This document shows, in pieces, positions 9,217 through 18,851 of a stretch of 64,000 nucleotides of DNA. Position numbers and translations under genes: made by a program. Source of the DNA: Sulfopaludibacter sp963835555 (lineage in GTDB: Bacteria; Acidobacteriota; Terriglobia; Bryobacterales; Bryobacteraceae); the NCBI GenBank assembly GCA_963835555.1, contig CAWIGC010000038.1, positions 372,001 to 436,000 on the forward strand, written 5' to 3'. The notes beneath the pieces are model-generated. The model was not told the origin of the DNA, made no database searches, and saw only the letters and a program-made list of their open reading frames with translations. The stretch's first letter is position 1; each line of letters opens with the position of its first letter.

Positions 9217-9750
9217 ATGGCGGCGCTTCCCAACCTGATCACGGTGGAACAGTTCCGTCAGATGCCGGACGACGGCTGCATCTACGACTTGCACTATGGC
9301 GAGTTGGTAGTCGTCACCCCACCCAAAGCGAAACACTATCACTTGCAATGGAGACTCGTGCGACTGCTGGAGAACCGATTAGCTGGATTCGGCGAGGTCG
9401 GCATGGAGTTCCCCTACCGCCCGGTCGCCGAGTTCGATTTACGTGTCGCCGATGTCGCGCTGGTTTCCCAGGCGCGCTACGACGGGATCGATCCGGACGA
9501 CAACCTCCGCGGCGCTCCCGAACTGGTCATCGAGATCAAATCACCCTCTAATACCGATCGCAAATTGCGTGAGCTGGCGTCACTCAGCCTGGCCAACGGC
9601 GGAGTGGAATTCTGGATCGTAGACATCGGGGCCGGCTCGGCGACGGTGATCCATCGCGATGGCTCCAGCTTGCGTTTTCTTCCCCCCGAGACCATCCCGC
9701 TTGCCGCGTTCGGCGGCGGCGAACTGACGATTGCCGAAATTCTCGGTTGA
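9217..9750 (+). CDS. Uma2 family (DUF820) endonuclease-like protein
   Basis: 177 aa matching the Uma2/DUF820 family, a PD-(D/E)XK nuclease fold common in cyanobacteria and acidobacteria. Expected elements are present in order: the N-terminal TVEQFRQMP, then YDLHYGELVVVTPP (GEL/GELV motif), DLRVADVALVS (catalytic D), PELVIEIKSPSNT (ExK motif) and VEFWIVDI. It is a lone gene, and the family's role (possibly mobile or defence related) is not established. Confidence 0.85.
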   Translation: MAALPNLITVEQFRQMPDDGCIYDLHYGELVVVTPPKAKHYHLQWRLVRLLENRLAGFGEVGMEFPYRPVAEFDLRVADVALVSQARYDGIDPDDNLRGAPELVIEIKSPSNTDRKLRELASLSLANGGVEFWIVDIGAGSATVIHRDGSSLRFLPPETIPLAAFGGGELTIAEILG

Positions 9751-9755
9751 CGCCT

Positions 9756-10775
9756 TTACACTCCGCGCAACCGCTCCGCCGCCGATTCCGGCGTGATGTC
9801 CCGCTGCGGCATGGCGAGCATTTCGAACCCCACCAGAAATTTGCGCACCGTTGCCGAGCGCAATAGCGGAGGGTAGAAGTGCGCGTGGAAATGCCATTCC
9901 GCGTGGGCTTCGCCATCGGTGGGCCGCTGATGGAATCCCATCGAGTAGGGAAACGAGACGTCGAACAGGCGATCGTAGCGCGCCGTGGTGCGCTTCAGAA
10001 TGTCCGGCCAGCGCGTCCCGTTCCGCCGCGTCCAGTTCATCCATCGCCGTCACGTGCCGTTTGGCAATCACCATCGTCTCGAACGGCCATACCGCCCAGA
10101 AGGGCACCACCGTCACGAAGGCGTCGTTCTCTTCCACCACGCGCTCCCCCGCGGCGCATTCCAGCCGGGCGTAATCGCATAGCAGGCACGCCGTGCTCCA
10201 GGCGCGTTGCGCCGCCTGCTCCTTCGCGACTTCATTCGGGATGGCGTGACTCGACCAGATCTGGCAGTGCGGATGCGGATTGCTGGCCCCCATCATGGCG
10301 CCGCGATTCTCGAAGATCTGCACATAGTTGATCTCCGCGCGCGCGCCCAGTTCGCCGTACTGCTCCACCCACGTGTCCACCACCTTGCGCAGGTCCGCCG
10401 GCTCCATGTTGGCGATGGTGAGGTTGTGCTTCGGCGAAAAACAAACCACGCGGCAGATGCCCGGCTCGGACTCGGCCACCAGCAGGCCCTCTTTTTCGTA
10501 CCGGTCCAGCGGCGTCCCGGGCTTTAGCGCCGCGAAGTCGTTATCGAAAATGAAAGTGGACGTCGTACTTGCGGATTGCGCACGCCGCCCGCGCGCGCAT
10601 TGCCCGGGCAGAGGTAGCAGCCGGGATCGTATTCCGGCTGCGCCGGCGCGGCAGTAGCTTCCTTCTGCCCCTGCCAGGGGCGCTCGGTGCGATGCGGAGA
10701 CACCAGCACCCATTCGCGAGTCAGTGGATTGAACCGCCGGTGCGGATCCTGCTTCCAATCGAACATCCACTTCAC
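9756..10775 (-). CDS. galT: Galactose-1-phosphate uridylyltransferase (frameshifted)
   Basis: Catalyses UDP-glucose + galactose-1-P exchange (Leloir pathway). Three frames together give a full GalT: KWMFDWKQDPHRRFNPLTREW and YLCPGNARAGG; then TFIFDNDFAALKP, NYVQIFENRGAMMGASNPHPHCQ (HPH active-site histidines) and CLLCDYARLE; then DRLFDVSFPYSMGFHQ and HWHFHAHF-type AEWHFHAHFYPPLLRS. Breaks lie near 10560 and 10010; the second is restored by removing one base. The start is a GTG in a GTGA overlap with the upstream FHA gene's stop, so galT is the last gene of the cell-wall operon. Zinc-site cysteines (CYLCPGN) are present. Confidence 0.88.
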
Positions 10776-11575
10776 TCTAACTCAAAGATCGCCACGGCCC
10801 GCCCAAAGTGAATTTCGTCTCCAGGTTCCAGCCGGGTGCCGCGCGAGTCGCGATGCACCTCCAGGCTCAAGCCGTCGCGGACAATCCAGGTGCCGCATTC
10901 CTGCGCCTGCCGCTCGCCGTGAGCCTGCCACCGGTCGTTGAACAGGCGATACTCGCCGGTCAGCTTATCGAAGCGGATGTGGGCGTGCTCGCGCGAGACA
11001 CTCCGGTTGACCTCCGTGTCTTCCTCGAACACCAGGTCGTTCCGGCGGAACAGCCCTTCGTTGCGGTAGACGTCGCGCGTGCGGCCAATATGTGTGCGCG
11101 CCTTGTCCAGCCGCAATTCCGTGACATTGGCGGCGCCTTCCTGCACCCTCAGAAGCGCAATGGGCCTGGGCGTTGCGCCGGAGTTCTGCGACAGCGCCTC
11201 CACCACCAGCCAGTTCTCGCCGCGCTGCGGCAGGCCCACCTGCGGATCCACATCCACGCGCAGATTCTCCGGGAAGCGGCATCCGGCCGCGTGCAGCGCG
11301 CCGTGGACTTCCTGCTCCAGGTAGCGCCGGAAGAACTGGCCGGAGAACAGGTCGCGGCGGCTCTCCTCCACCCCCCGCAATTGCACGCGCAGCAGATCGA
11401 ACGGGAACACCTTCCTGCCGCCGGAGCGATAGCTCTTTTCCCGGATACGGTCCAGAATGGCGAGACGGATCTCCGCCAGTTCCGCCGGTGTCTCCCGGTG
11501 CGCCGGCCCGGCCAGCGGCCCTTCGAATACCGTCCGGCCGAATTTTTCCAGAAACTCAGAGAGCGTCATATTCAC
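10772..11575 (-). CDS. FHA-domain protein, second of the operon
   Basis: 267 aa. The N-terminal half carries VFPFDLLRVQLRG and a region resembling the FhaA N-terminal (DUF3662-like) fold. The C-terminal ~110 residues form an FHA phosphothreonine-binding domain: RTHIGRTRDVY, NRSVSREHAHIRFD (the conserved S-R-E-H), CGTWIVRDG in place of the usual NGT, then RLEPGDEIHFGRA. It presumably docks proteins phosphorylated by the operon's kinase. The start is a GTG in a GTGA overlap with the PBP stop; an ATG at 11569 is an alternative. Confidence 0.85.
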   Translation of the reverse strand: MNMTLSEFLEKFGRTVFEGPLAGPAHRETPAELAEIRLAILDRIREKSYRSGGRKVFPFDLLRVQLRGVEESRRDLFSGQFFRRYLEQEVHGALHAAGCRFPENLRVDVDPQVGLPQRGENWLVVEALSQNSGATPRPIALLRVQEGAANVTELRLDKARTHIGRTRDVYRNEGLFRRNDLVFEEDTEVNRSVSREHAHIRFDKLTGEYRLFNDRWQAHGERQAQECGTWIVRDGLSLEVHRDSRGTRLEPGDEIHFGRAVAIFELE

Positions 11576-14500
11576 CTCAACAGCCCCAATTCACTGGCCG
11601 CTTCCATCACCTCGCGGGCGATGGGCGCCGAGATTGCCCCACCGTATCCCCCATGCTCCACCAGTACCGCGAACGCCAGCCGGCGCGCCGCGCCCGCGTC
11701 ATAAGGAGCGAAGCCCGCGAACCAGGCGTGCGGCATGCCCGCGTCCAATTGCGCCGTTCCGGTTTTGCCGGCGATCCCTACCGCTTCACCCGCCATGGCG
11801 TGCCGCGCCGTGCCTTCGGTCACCACGCGCCGCATGGCGCGGGCGAGGAAAGCCGCCTGAGAATCCGGCAGAATCTCCACCGGCGCGTCATTCCGCGAAT
11901 TGCTTTCATCAGCCACCCAGCGCCCTTCCGGCATGTGCCCGCCGGAAGCGATCGCCGCCGCCACGCGCGCCATCTTGAACGGCGAAATCAGCACCGGTCC
12001 CTGACCGTAGGCGGCGAACGGCAGCGCCTTCCGCAACTCCGCCGCGTCTCCCGTGGAGATTCCCAGTTCCGCCGCCGTCTCCGCCAGCGCCTTCGATCCC
12101 ACATCGTGCACTCCCAACTGTGCGAAGTACGCATTGCAGGAAACCGTGATGGCGCGCTCCATATCCAGAGTGCCGTGCGCACGGTCGCCGATATCGTCTT
12201 TAATCGGCCGGTTCCAGCCCGCGATCACGTTGCCCGCCCGCCCATCGGGCAGGGTGCGGCACAGGAAGGTGCGATGCTTCAGTTCGGGATTGGCGCGCAG
12301 CGCCGCAATCGCGGTCACCAGCTTGAAGGTCGAGCCCGGCGGATACAGCCCGTACCGCGCACGGTCCAGCAATTCGTCGGGCGATGGCGCGGATGGACGC
12401 GAGCCCGGCGGATCCGGCGCCGGCGAGCTCACCAGCGCCAGTACATCGCCCGAGGACGCGTCCATCACCACCACGGCGCCGTTCTGCGAGTGCGCATCGC
12501 GCAGGTGCTTCTCCAGAATCTCCGTGGCGCGTAATTGCAGCCGCACGTCCAGCGTGAGCTTCACGTTACGGTCGCGGGCCAGCAGTTTTGCGATGGCCGG
12601 ATTGCCCGGCTGATGCCGGTAGCGCACCAGCCCGGCGAGTTCGGCGTACTCATAGCCTTGCAGCCGTGTAGCCGAATCGTGCTCCACCAGCGATGCATTG
12701 GACGCGTGGAAGTTCTCCCCGGTGCGCAGATCTCCCAGCACCAGCGCCAGCGCGGCGCCGAATGGATAATGCCGGTTGTCGAAGCGCGACGCCGCCTGCT
12801 CCAGCGAAATGCCCAGCGCCTGGTAATCCTGCTGGTGCCGTTCCAGTTCGGCCCAACTGCTGGTCGCCAGCGGAATGCCGTTGCGGTCGTAGATGGCGCC
12901 GCGCGGAATTTCGCGCGCCAGCGAGTTCATGCGTGGATTGTGCTGCGGGCGCTTGACGCCGTCGGCCTCGAACGCGTGCGCATCGCGCGCCAGGTAGTCG
13001 CGGTCCATCAGCACCTGGTAGCGTGCCGCCGCCGCCAGCAGGACGAGCCATCGCGCAGGCCAGCACGACTTTCAGATATCCGGTGGGACGCTGCAACAAC
13101 TCGTACGGCACTACGCCCGGCTCGCCATCGGCCGAAATGGAAAGCAGCAGCGCCAACACCAGGAAGTTGGAGAGCATCGCCGTATTGCCGGAGCTGAGGA
13201 ACGGCGAGACCACGCCCGAAAGCGGCAGCACTCCCAGCACGCCCGCGGAGATCAGCACCATTTCATAAGCGATCAGGCAGCCCAGCCCCAGCGCCAGAAA
13301 CAGTCCGAAATGCGTGCGGCATCGCGTGGCCGCACGCAGCGCGCGCGCCACCAGAAAGCCGAACAGCAGAAACACCGCCGCCACGCCCACGAAGCCCCAC
13401 TCTTCGCCGATGGCCGGCAGCACCAGGTCCGTATTGCCGGCGGGAATCATTTCCGGATCGCCCCACCCCGGCCCGGAGCCCCAGGGCCCGCCGGTGGAGA
13501 GCGCCCAAAGGCTGTGCGCCAGTTGATCGCCGCCGTGCACGTTGTTGTCCCACGGCGCCAGCCACATGTCGATGCGCTCCACCACGGTGTGCGGCTGCCC
13601 GATGCGATATCCCACCGCCACCGACCCCACCATCAGCGCCAGTCCCGCCAGCGCCAGCCCCGGCCGGCCGCGCGCCACCGCGAACATGGAGAGGAACACG
13701 AAGAACGTCACCAGCGCCGGTCCCAGGTCCTTCAGCACGAAGAAGAACACCACGGAAACGCCCGTAGCGCACAGCACCGGCAACACGTGCTGCAGGCGCA
13801 GGCGTGCCCGACGCGATTGCGCAGATCGCGCAGCCGCTCCCAATTGCGCGTGAAGTATCCGGCCAGAAAAAGCACCAGCAGAATCTTGATCAGCTCCACC
13901 GGCTGGAACGGCCCCAGGTTCACTTTGGCATCGTTGCCCGCCGGCCCTTTTCCGAACACCAGCAGCGCGCCGAACAGACCCAGCGCGCCGAATAACGGCG
14001 TATAGCACCAATCGGAGAGACGCCGGTAATCGAACAACGAAAGCGCCGGCAGAATCAGCAGCAGACACCCCAGGAACACGCCCAGGGCGAACTTGTGGAA
14101 TTCCAGGGTGTCGCGCAGCGGATCGCGCATACTGATCATCAACGCCAGCCCGATGCCCGTTAGAAGTTGCAGCGCGGGCAGAAAGGACCGGTCGCCGGCG
14201 AACCGCGCCGCCTTCCACACCAAGGCCGCCAGGTAAAAGCCCCCGAAATACAGGCCGGCCCACAACAGGAACGTCCGCTGGAATTCCCGAGGCGTACGCA
14301 CCGTCATCAGCGGCTTGAGCCGGGCCAGCGGCAGCAGCGGCCGGCGGGTGCCGGGGGCATGCAGCGCCGTCAAAGCGCCCACGTTGCGCAGGGGCCGGGC
14401 GCGCTCCAGAAATTCGAAGGTCTCCCGCGCCAGGTCTTCCCGCTGCGTACGATCCGGGTAAAGCGCGAAGAGCGGAGCGAGTTCTTCGGCGCTCCCCACG

Positions 14501-14685
14501 GTGTTTACATTCACCAGCGCCGTGGTGCTGGCGAAGCCTTGCACTTTGGCGGAATAAACCATGCCCAGCGCGGCGGCCACAAATAAAGACGCGGCCGCCA
14601 GCCATACCAGCTCGCTTTTGGGCGGCGCCTGGTTCGCTACCGAAACCACGAACGGCTTGGCAGTCCAACTGCGTGTTACCGCCAT
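11572..14685 (-). CDS. SEDS glycosyltransferase fused to class B PBP (frameshifted)
   Basis: A single polypeptide of about 1035 aa joining a peptidoglycan polymerase to a transpeptidase. Residues 1-130 are a TM plus an extracytoplasmic segment not usual in RodA/FtsW. The SEDS domain follows (FQPVELIKILLVLFLAGYF, VLKDLGPALVTFFVF, STGGPWGSGPGWGDPE, NTDLVLPAIGEEWGF). After the last SEDS helix a new TM (WLVLLAAAARYQVLMDRDYLA) leads straight into the PBP: REIPRGAIYDRNG, SxxK in PPGSTFKLVTA, SxN in TVSCNAYF, KTGT in AGKTGTAQ. Breaks lie near 13810 (one lost or two gained bases) and 13051 (one extra A). The start ATG has an AGGAGG site inside the kinase gene's end. Confidence 0.85.
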
Positions 14686-16370
14686 GTGCGCCTCCTGTGT
14701 ACCGGCCTTCGCGCGGCGCGATGACGCGGCCGCGGCGCCTTCACCGCCTCCAGTTCCTTGAGCGACTGCTCCACGCGATCGAACCCGCGCACCCGCTGAT
14801 AAATCTGCCGCGCCATCCCGGCATCCTGCCAGGCCGTCTGCGGCGCACTGCGGGCTTCTCGCAGCGCCTCCATGCGATAGGCATCGCCCTGCTGTTCGAT
14901 CTCCCGCTGCCCTGTTGGCGCGCCCAACTGTTCCGCCGTGTGAAACTCCCCCATCGCGCGTTCCACGTTGGGCAGCCAGTACACGTAAATCCGCGCCAGC
15001 GCCAGATGCGGCGCCGGCTCGCGAGGCATGCGCCGGGCGGCCTCCTCGAAATGGTCGCGCGCGGCGCTGCTCCATTGCGCCGCGGCGGCTGCGGAGTTCC
15101 CGACGCCATCCAGCCGGCTCCAATTCGATGTACCCCCGCACCAATGCCAGGCGCCCCAGCGTCAGATCGTCGCCGCTGCCCAACTGCACGGCGCGTTGCA
15201 GGCAGATCTCCGCCTTTTGCCAGTCGGAAGCCTGCAGGGCGGTATTGGCCTCGTCCAGGTAAATCCGCCGCCACTCCGCGGAGACCTTCGCGGCGTCCAG
15301 CCTGGTAAGCGCCGCGTTGCGCGCCTGCAATTGCTGCCAGCCCACGGCGCCGCCAATCCATAACGCCATACCCGCGGCAAACCAGCCTGCCGCACCCAGG
15401 AACCGCCATCGCTGGTTGGCCTGTTTCACCGTGCGAGTGGCCTTCCGCAGCGCCTCGCGAGCCGCTTCGATCGTGGCGTTCGGATTCCAACCCTGCCGTT
15501 CCCGTTCCGCGCCGGTGGGCTTGCCTTCCAGAAACGCCTGCAGGTCGGCTTGGAATTCTCCCGCCGTGAGATACCGCCTTTTCGCATCCGGCGCCAGAGC
15601 CTTCATGGCGATGAGTTGCAACGCCCGCGGGCAGGAGGGCGGCAACGCGCGCGGCGGCCGTTTGGAGCGAATCAGGCTCTCCAGCCGGCGCGTATCTCCG
15701 GCCTGGTACGGCGGCATTCCGCTGAGCATTTCGTACAGCGTCGCGCCCACCGCCCACAGGTCGCTCTGCCGGTCCACTTCGCTGTGCGTCAGCCGCTCCG
15801 GCGAGCAGTAGCTCGGACTGCCGAAATTGTGCGCCGTGGCGCTGCCGTCGGCGCGCAGCATTTTGGCGATTCCGAAATCCAGCAGCCGCACCGTATCGTT
15901 GGCGCCCAGCAGGATGTTGGAGGGCTTGATGTCGCCGTGCACCACGGTGGATTGCCACGAATGGAACTTGGCGAGCTGCTCGCAGATTTCCAGCGCGACC
16001 ACCGCCGCGCGCATGGGTTCGATCACGTGATCCTGACGCAGGATTTCGGCCACGTTGCGGCCTTCCACGATATTGCATGGCCACGAAGAAGTAGCCGTCC
16101 TCGTCGCCCACGTCGTAGATCTCCACCACGCGCGCATCCAGCATCTGCACCGCGCGTTGGATTTCCGCGCCGCGCCGCTCGGCCTCCATGATCAGGCGCG
16201 AGGCGCGGTCGCCGCCTGTCTTTACCAGCTTGAGCGCGGCCCGCCGGTTCGTCCACCGTGTCGATCGCCAGGTAGACATCGGTCATGCTCCTGCCCAGCC
16301 GGCGAACAATCTCGTAGCGGCCCACGCGCGTAGGACAGGCCTCCCGGCCTGTCCAGGAGTCTCGTTCCAT
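14676..16370 (-). CDS. Membrane Ser/Thr protein kinase with TPR-like tail (frameshifted)
   Basis: Hanks-type kinase. Reading across three one-base insertions (near 16243, 16071 and 15112) gives VGRYEIVRRLGRSMTDVYLA (nucleotide loop, glycines mostly replaced), AALKLVK (ATP lysine), VVHGDIKPSNILLG (catalytic loop with HGD instead of HRD), LLDFGIAKML (DFG) and SPSYCSPERLT (SPE). A TM segment (AAGWFAAGMALWIGGAVGW) follows, then an extracytoplasmic helical tail with TPR-like units (ANTALQASDWQKAEICLQRA, HLALARIYVYW). The ATG overlaps the phosphatase stop (TAATG), and the stop overlaps the SEDS-PBP start by 10 bases. Expected to regulate cell-wall synthesis. Confidence 0.87.
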
Positions 16371-17261
16371 TACCACGCACCTCTCCGGAAGGCCCACACC
16401 ACCATGGCCAGCAGCAGCCCGTACAGCAGAAACGCCATCCTGCCGGTGAACAGCCGCCGCTGCCGGCGCACTCGCGTAGTAGGCGTGCGCGGACGCGTCG
16501 TGCCGGCGCCCCCGCGAAACTGCGGACCTGCCACGAACAGAGCCGTAATATTGTCCGAGCCCCCGGCCAGATTGGCCGCTTCCACCAACTCGCCCGCCAC
16601 GCGCTGCGGCGTCGCCGTTGTACCGTCCCACAATCTCGCGCACTTCCGACGCGGTCAGCAGGTCCGTCAGCCCGTCGCTGCACAGCAGAATGGCCGCATC
16701 CGGGTGAAAGCGGCACGTCCGGATTTCGATGAATCCCTCATCCCCGGGAGAGCGCCGCCGCGACCCCACGTCGCGGAACACTTCGTTGCGCCGCGGATGC
16801 TGCATCGCTTCCTCTTCGCTGAGTTCGCCGGCATCTTCACTTTCGCCCACCGGCGAGTGGTCGCTGGTCAGCTTGCGGATATTGCCCTTCCACACCAGGT
16901 ACAGCCGGGAATCGCCCACGTGCCCGATCGTGATCTGCTCTTCTTCCAGCAGCGCCAGAGTCAGCACGCAGGCCATGCCGCGCAACTCGGGATGTTCCTC
17001 GCCCAGCCCGCAGATGCGATTGTTGGCCCCGGCGATAGCTTCCCGCACGCGCTCTTCCGCGCTCGCCGTGCCGGCCCCCGCCAGCGATTCGCGCACCGCG
17101 TCCACCGCCGTCTGCGCCGCCCGTTCGCCCGCCGCCTGGCCACCCACGCCGTCCACCACCAGAAAGACGCCGCGCTCGGCATCCATCCAGTAGCGGTCTT
17201 CATTGCACGAACGCAGAAGACCGGTATCCGTCGCCGCGCCGGCCTGGAACACGGTCGTCAT
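16370..17261 (-). CDS. PP2C-type protein phosphatase with C-terminal TM (frameshifted)
   Basis: A PstP/Stp1-like Mn/Mg-dependent Ser/Thr phosphatase. Motifs in order: LLRSCNEDRYWMD, GVFLVVDGVGGQAAGE (metal-binding D-G..GG), VLTLALLEEEQITIGHVGDS, LTSDHSPV, ILLCSDGLTDLL and LAGGSDNITALFV. After the catalytic domain (about 240 aa) comes a basic Thr-rich linker and one TM helix (MAFLLYGLLLAMVVWAF), so the enzyme is anchored with its catalytic domain inside. One extra base near 16613 splits it. The start ATG forms an ATGA overlap with the 31-aa gene; the stop overlaps the kinase start. It probably reverses that kinase. Confidence 0.88.
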
Positions 17262-17353
17262 CGCCGCTCCTTCCAATGCGCCAGCACAAACAGCGCGACG
17301 AAGGCCAGAAACGCAGCCACAAAGGGCGTGTGCAGGTAGTAAAGATCTTTCAC
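17258..17353 (-). CDS. 31-aa single-pass membrane peptide
   Basis: A very small gene between the FHA and phosphatase genes. The product is 31 residues: KDLYYLHTP, then the hydrophobic FVAAFLAFVALFVLAH, ending WKERR, so one helix with a positive cytoplasmic end. Evidence that it is real: its GTG start forms a GTGA overlap with the FHA stop (17350-17353), its TGA forms an ATGA overlap with the PP2C start (17258-17261), and it fills exactly the gap between them. No known family. It could anchor or assemble the signalling complex; this is inference. Confidence 0.6.
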   Translation of the reverse strand: MKDLYYLHTPFVAAFLAFVALFVLAHWKERR

Positions 17354-18144
17354 CGTTTGGCCTCGAAGTTCAGCTTCACCACTTCCGCAATCCCAATCTC
17401 GGCGCGATCGGGCAGTTCCATCTCGGCGCCGCGCGTCAGCCTGCGCCCGTTCACCCACGTGCCGTTGCGGCTTTGATCCACGATGCTGAAACGTCCGCTC
17501 GAAGCGTCGCGCCGCAACCGCGCATGCTCGCGCGAGATTTCGTCGCTGGTGTAAAGCGGAAGATCCACCCACAGGTCTTCCCCGCCCCGCCCGATACTCA
17601 CCTCGCCCTGCGTGACGAAGTAGGTCTGCGGGCCGGAATCGTCCTGATAGCGGATCTCGGCGAACACCTTGGAAGTTTGCCCGCGGGTGCTCTCGCGGTC
17701 GCGCGCCACACGGGCGGCGGTCACCGAAGGCTCGCGCTCGATCAGCGTGGTCTTGACGCCGCGATAGCCCGGCTGCACTACGTCGTTCAGCTCGGAATGA
17801 ATCTCCACGTCGCCCTGCGGCACCGCGCCTTCGGCGTCGGCGAACAGCTCGATCCACCAGTCGTTCTGTGCGATCCGGTACTGTTTTTTCTTGCCGCCGC
17901 GGCGGAACAGCGAGTTCTTGTTCCACTCCGCCATGCGCGCCGCCAGGGCGCGCCGTGCGTCTTCCCGGATGATGTCCTGCACGCCCTGCAGCCGCGCGTG
18001 ATCGTCCGGGTGAAGGTAAACGCTGAAAATACAAGGCAGCAGGACGGTGTATGCCAGCTCCAGCCGGCCCAACTCCATGTTGCGTACCAGCTCATCGATG
18101 ATGGTCTGGCCGCTGATCCGTGTCTGAGGCGATTTCGTAGACAC
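17350..18144 (-). CDS. FhaA-like FHA-domain protein (operon leader)
   Basis: 264 aa. The N-terminal ~110 residues (LVRNMELGRLELAYTVLLP, FSVYLHPDDHARLQGVQDII, ALAARMAEWNK) resemble the DUF3662 domain of actinobacterial FhaA. The C-terminal FHA domain is canonical: GEVSIGRGGEDLW, SDEISREHARLRRD, SRNGTWVNGRRL and LPDRAEIGIAEVV. It should bind phosphothreonine on proteins modified by the co-encoded kinase. The start is a GTG with GGAGGG three to five bases upstream. It is the first gene of the 18144-9756 operon and is coupled to the 31-aa peptide by GTGA. Confidence 0.85.
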   Translation of the reverse strand: MSTKSPQTRISGQTIIDELVRNMELGRLELAYTVLLPCIFSVYLHPDDHARLQGVQDIIREDARRALAARMAEWNKNSLFRRGGKKKQYRIAQNDWWIELFADAEGAVPQGDVEIHSELNDVVQPGYRGVKTTLIEREPSVTAARVARDRESTRGQTSKVFAEIRYQDDSGPQTYFVTQGEVSIGRGGEDLWVDLPLYTSDEISREHARLRRDASSGRFSIVDQSRNGTWVNGRRLTRGAEMELPDRAEIGIAEVVKLNFEAKR

Positions 18145-18236
18145 TTACCCTCCGAATAAGACGCGGATCAACATCATAGACGAAGAGTTGTCCGCGGGGT
18201 TACATTCCCCCGTCTGTTCATGAACGAATCGCAATA

Positions 18237-18830
18237 TTAAAATTTGGCAGGACTCACGAATCGATTTCCCCGGATCGCAAACCGCAAGGGACGCTCGGCG
18301 CACTGGCTGATTCCGATCCGCGGGGTGACTTCCACTTCAATCGCGCGCGGTTCCGCCGGCTGCCGCAGCACCAGGCTGCCGCGCGTCAGATCGGCGCCAT
18401 ATTGCGCCCTGGTGATACCCAATGCCAGCGTCAGTTTACCGGGACCGGACGTGAGGTCCTGCAGCCTGCGCGCGCCCGGACGGCGCAGGCGCATGGTCTC
18501 GATGCCCCAGGCCGGTTCCAGTGCCCGCACCAGCACGCACCCGGGAGTTCCCGCCGCGCCTACCACCACGTTGAGGCATTCATACATGCCGTAGATAAAG
18601 TACACGTAGGCATGGCCCGGCGGCCCGAAAATGACCCGCGTGCGTTCGGTGAGCCCTCGCGCGGAGTGGGATGCCAGATCGTCGCCGCCCGGGTATGCCT
18701 CGGTTTCGACGATGATGCCGGCGGTGGGGCCGTGGACCACCACCTTCCCCAGCAGATCGCGGGCTACTTCGCTGGTCTCGCGATCGTAGAAACTGCGTTT
18801 GAGAATCGGTCCGAAGCGCACTACGCTCAT
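18237..18830 (-). CDS. mpg: 3-methyladenine DNA glycosylase (AAG/Mpg family)
   Basis: 197 aa, base-excision repair enzyme removing alkylated purines. Family landmarks are all present: RSFYDRETSEVARDLLGK, IIVETEAYPGGDDLASHS (catalytic Glu in ETEAY), RTRVIFGPPGHAYVYFIYGMYECLNVV, ALEP and TSGPGKLTLALGI. Length matches bacterial Mpg. It is divergent from thpR with only 21 bases between the starts. Confidence 0.95.
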   Translation of the reverse strand: MSVVRFGPILKRSFYDRETSEVARDLLGKVVVHGPTAGIIVETEAYPGGDDLASHSARGLTERTRVIFGPPGHAYVYFIYGMYECLNVVVGAAGTPGCVLVRALEPAWGIETMRLRRPGARRLQDLTSGPGKLTLALGITRAQYGADLTRGSLVLRQPAEPRAIEVEVTPRIGISQCAERPLRFAIRGNRFVSPAKF

Positions 18831-18851
18831 AATTTACAATGAAAGCGCGTC

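Noticed and set aside
13732..16137. A single kinase-FtsW polyprotein of 801 aa
   Set aside because: The kinase tail is frameshifted near 15112. Corrected, it stops at 14676, and the SEDS gene has its own ATG at 14685 with AGGAGG.
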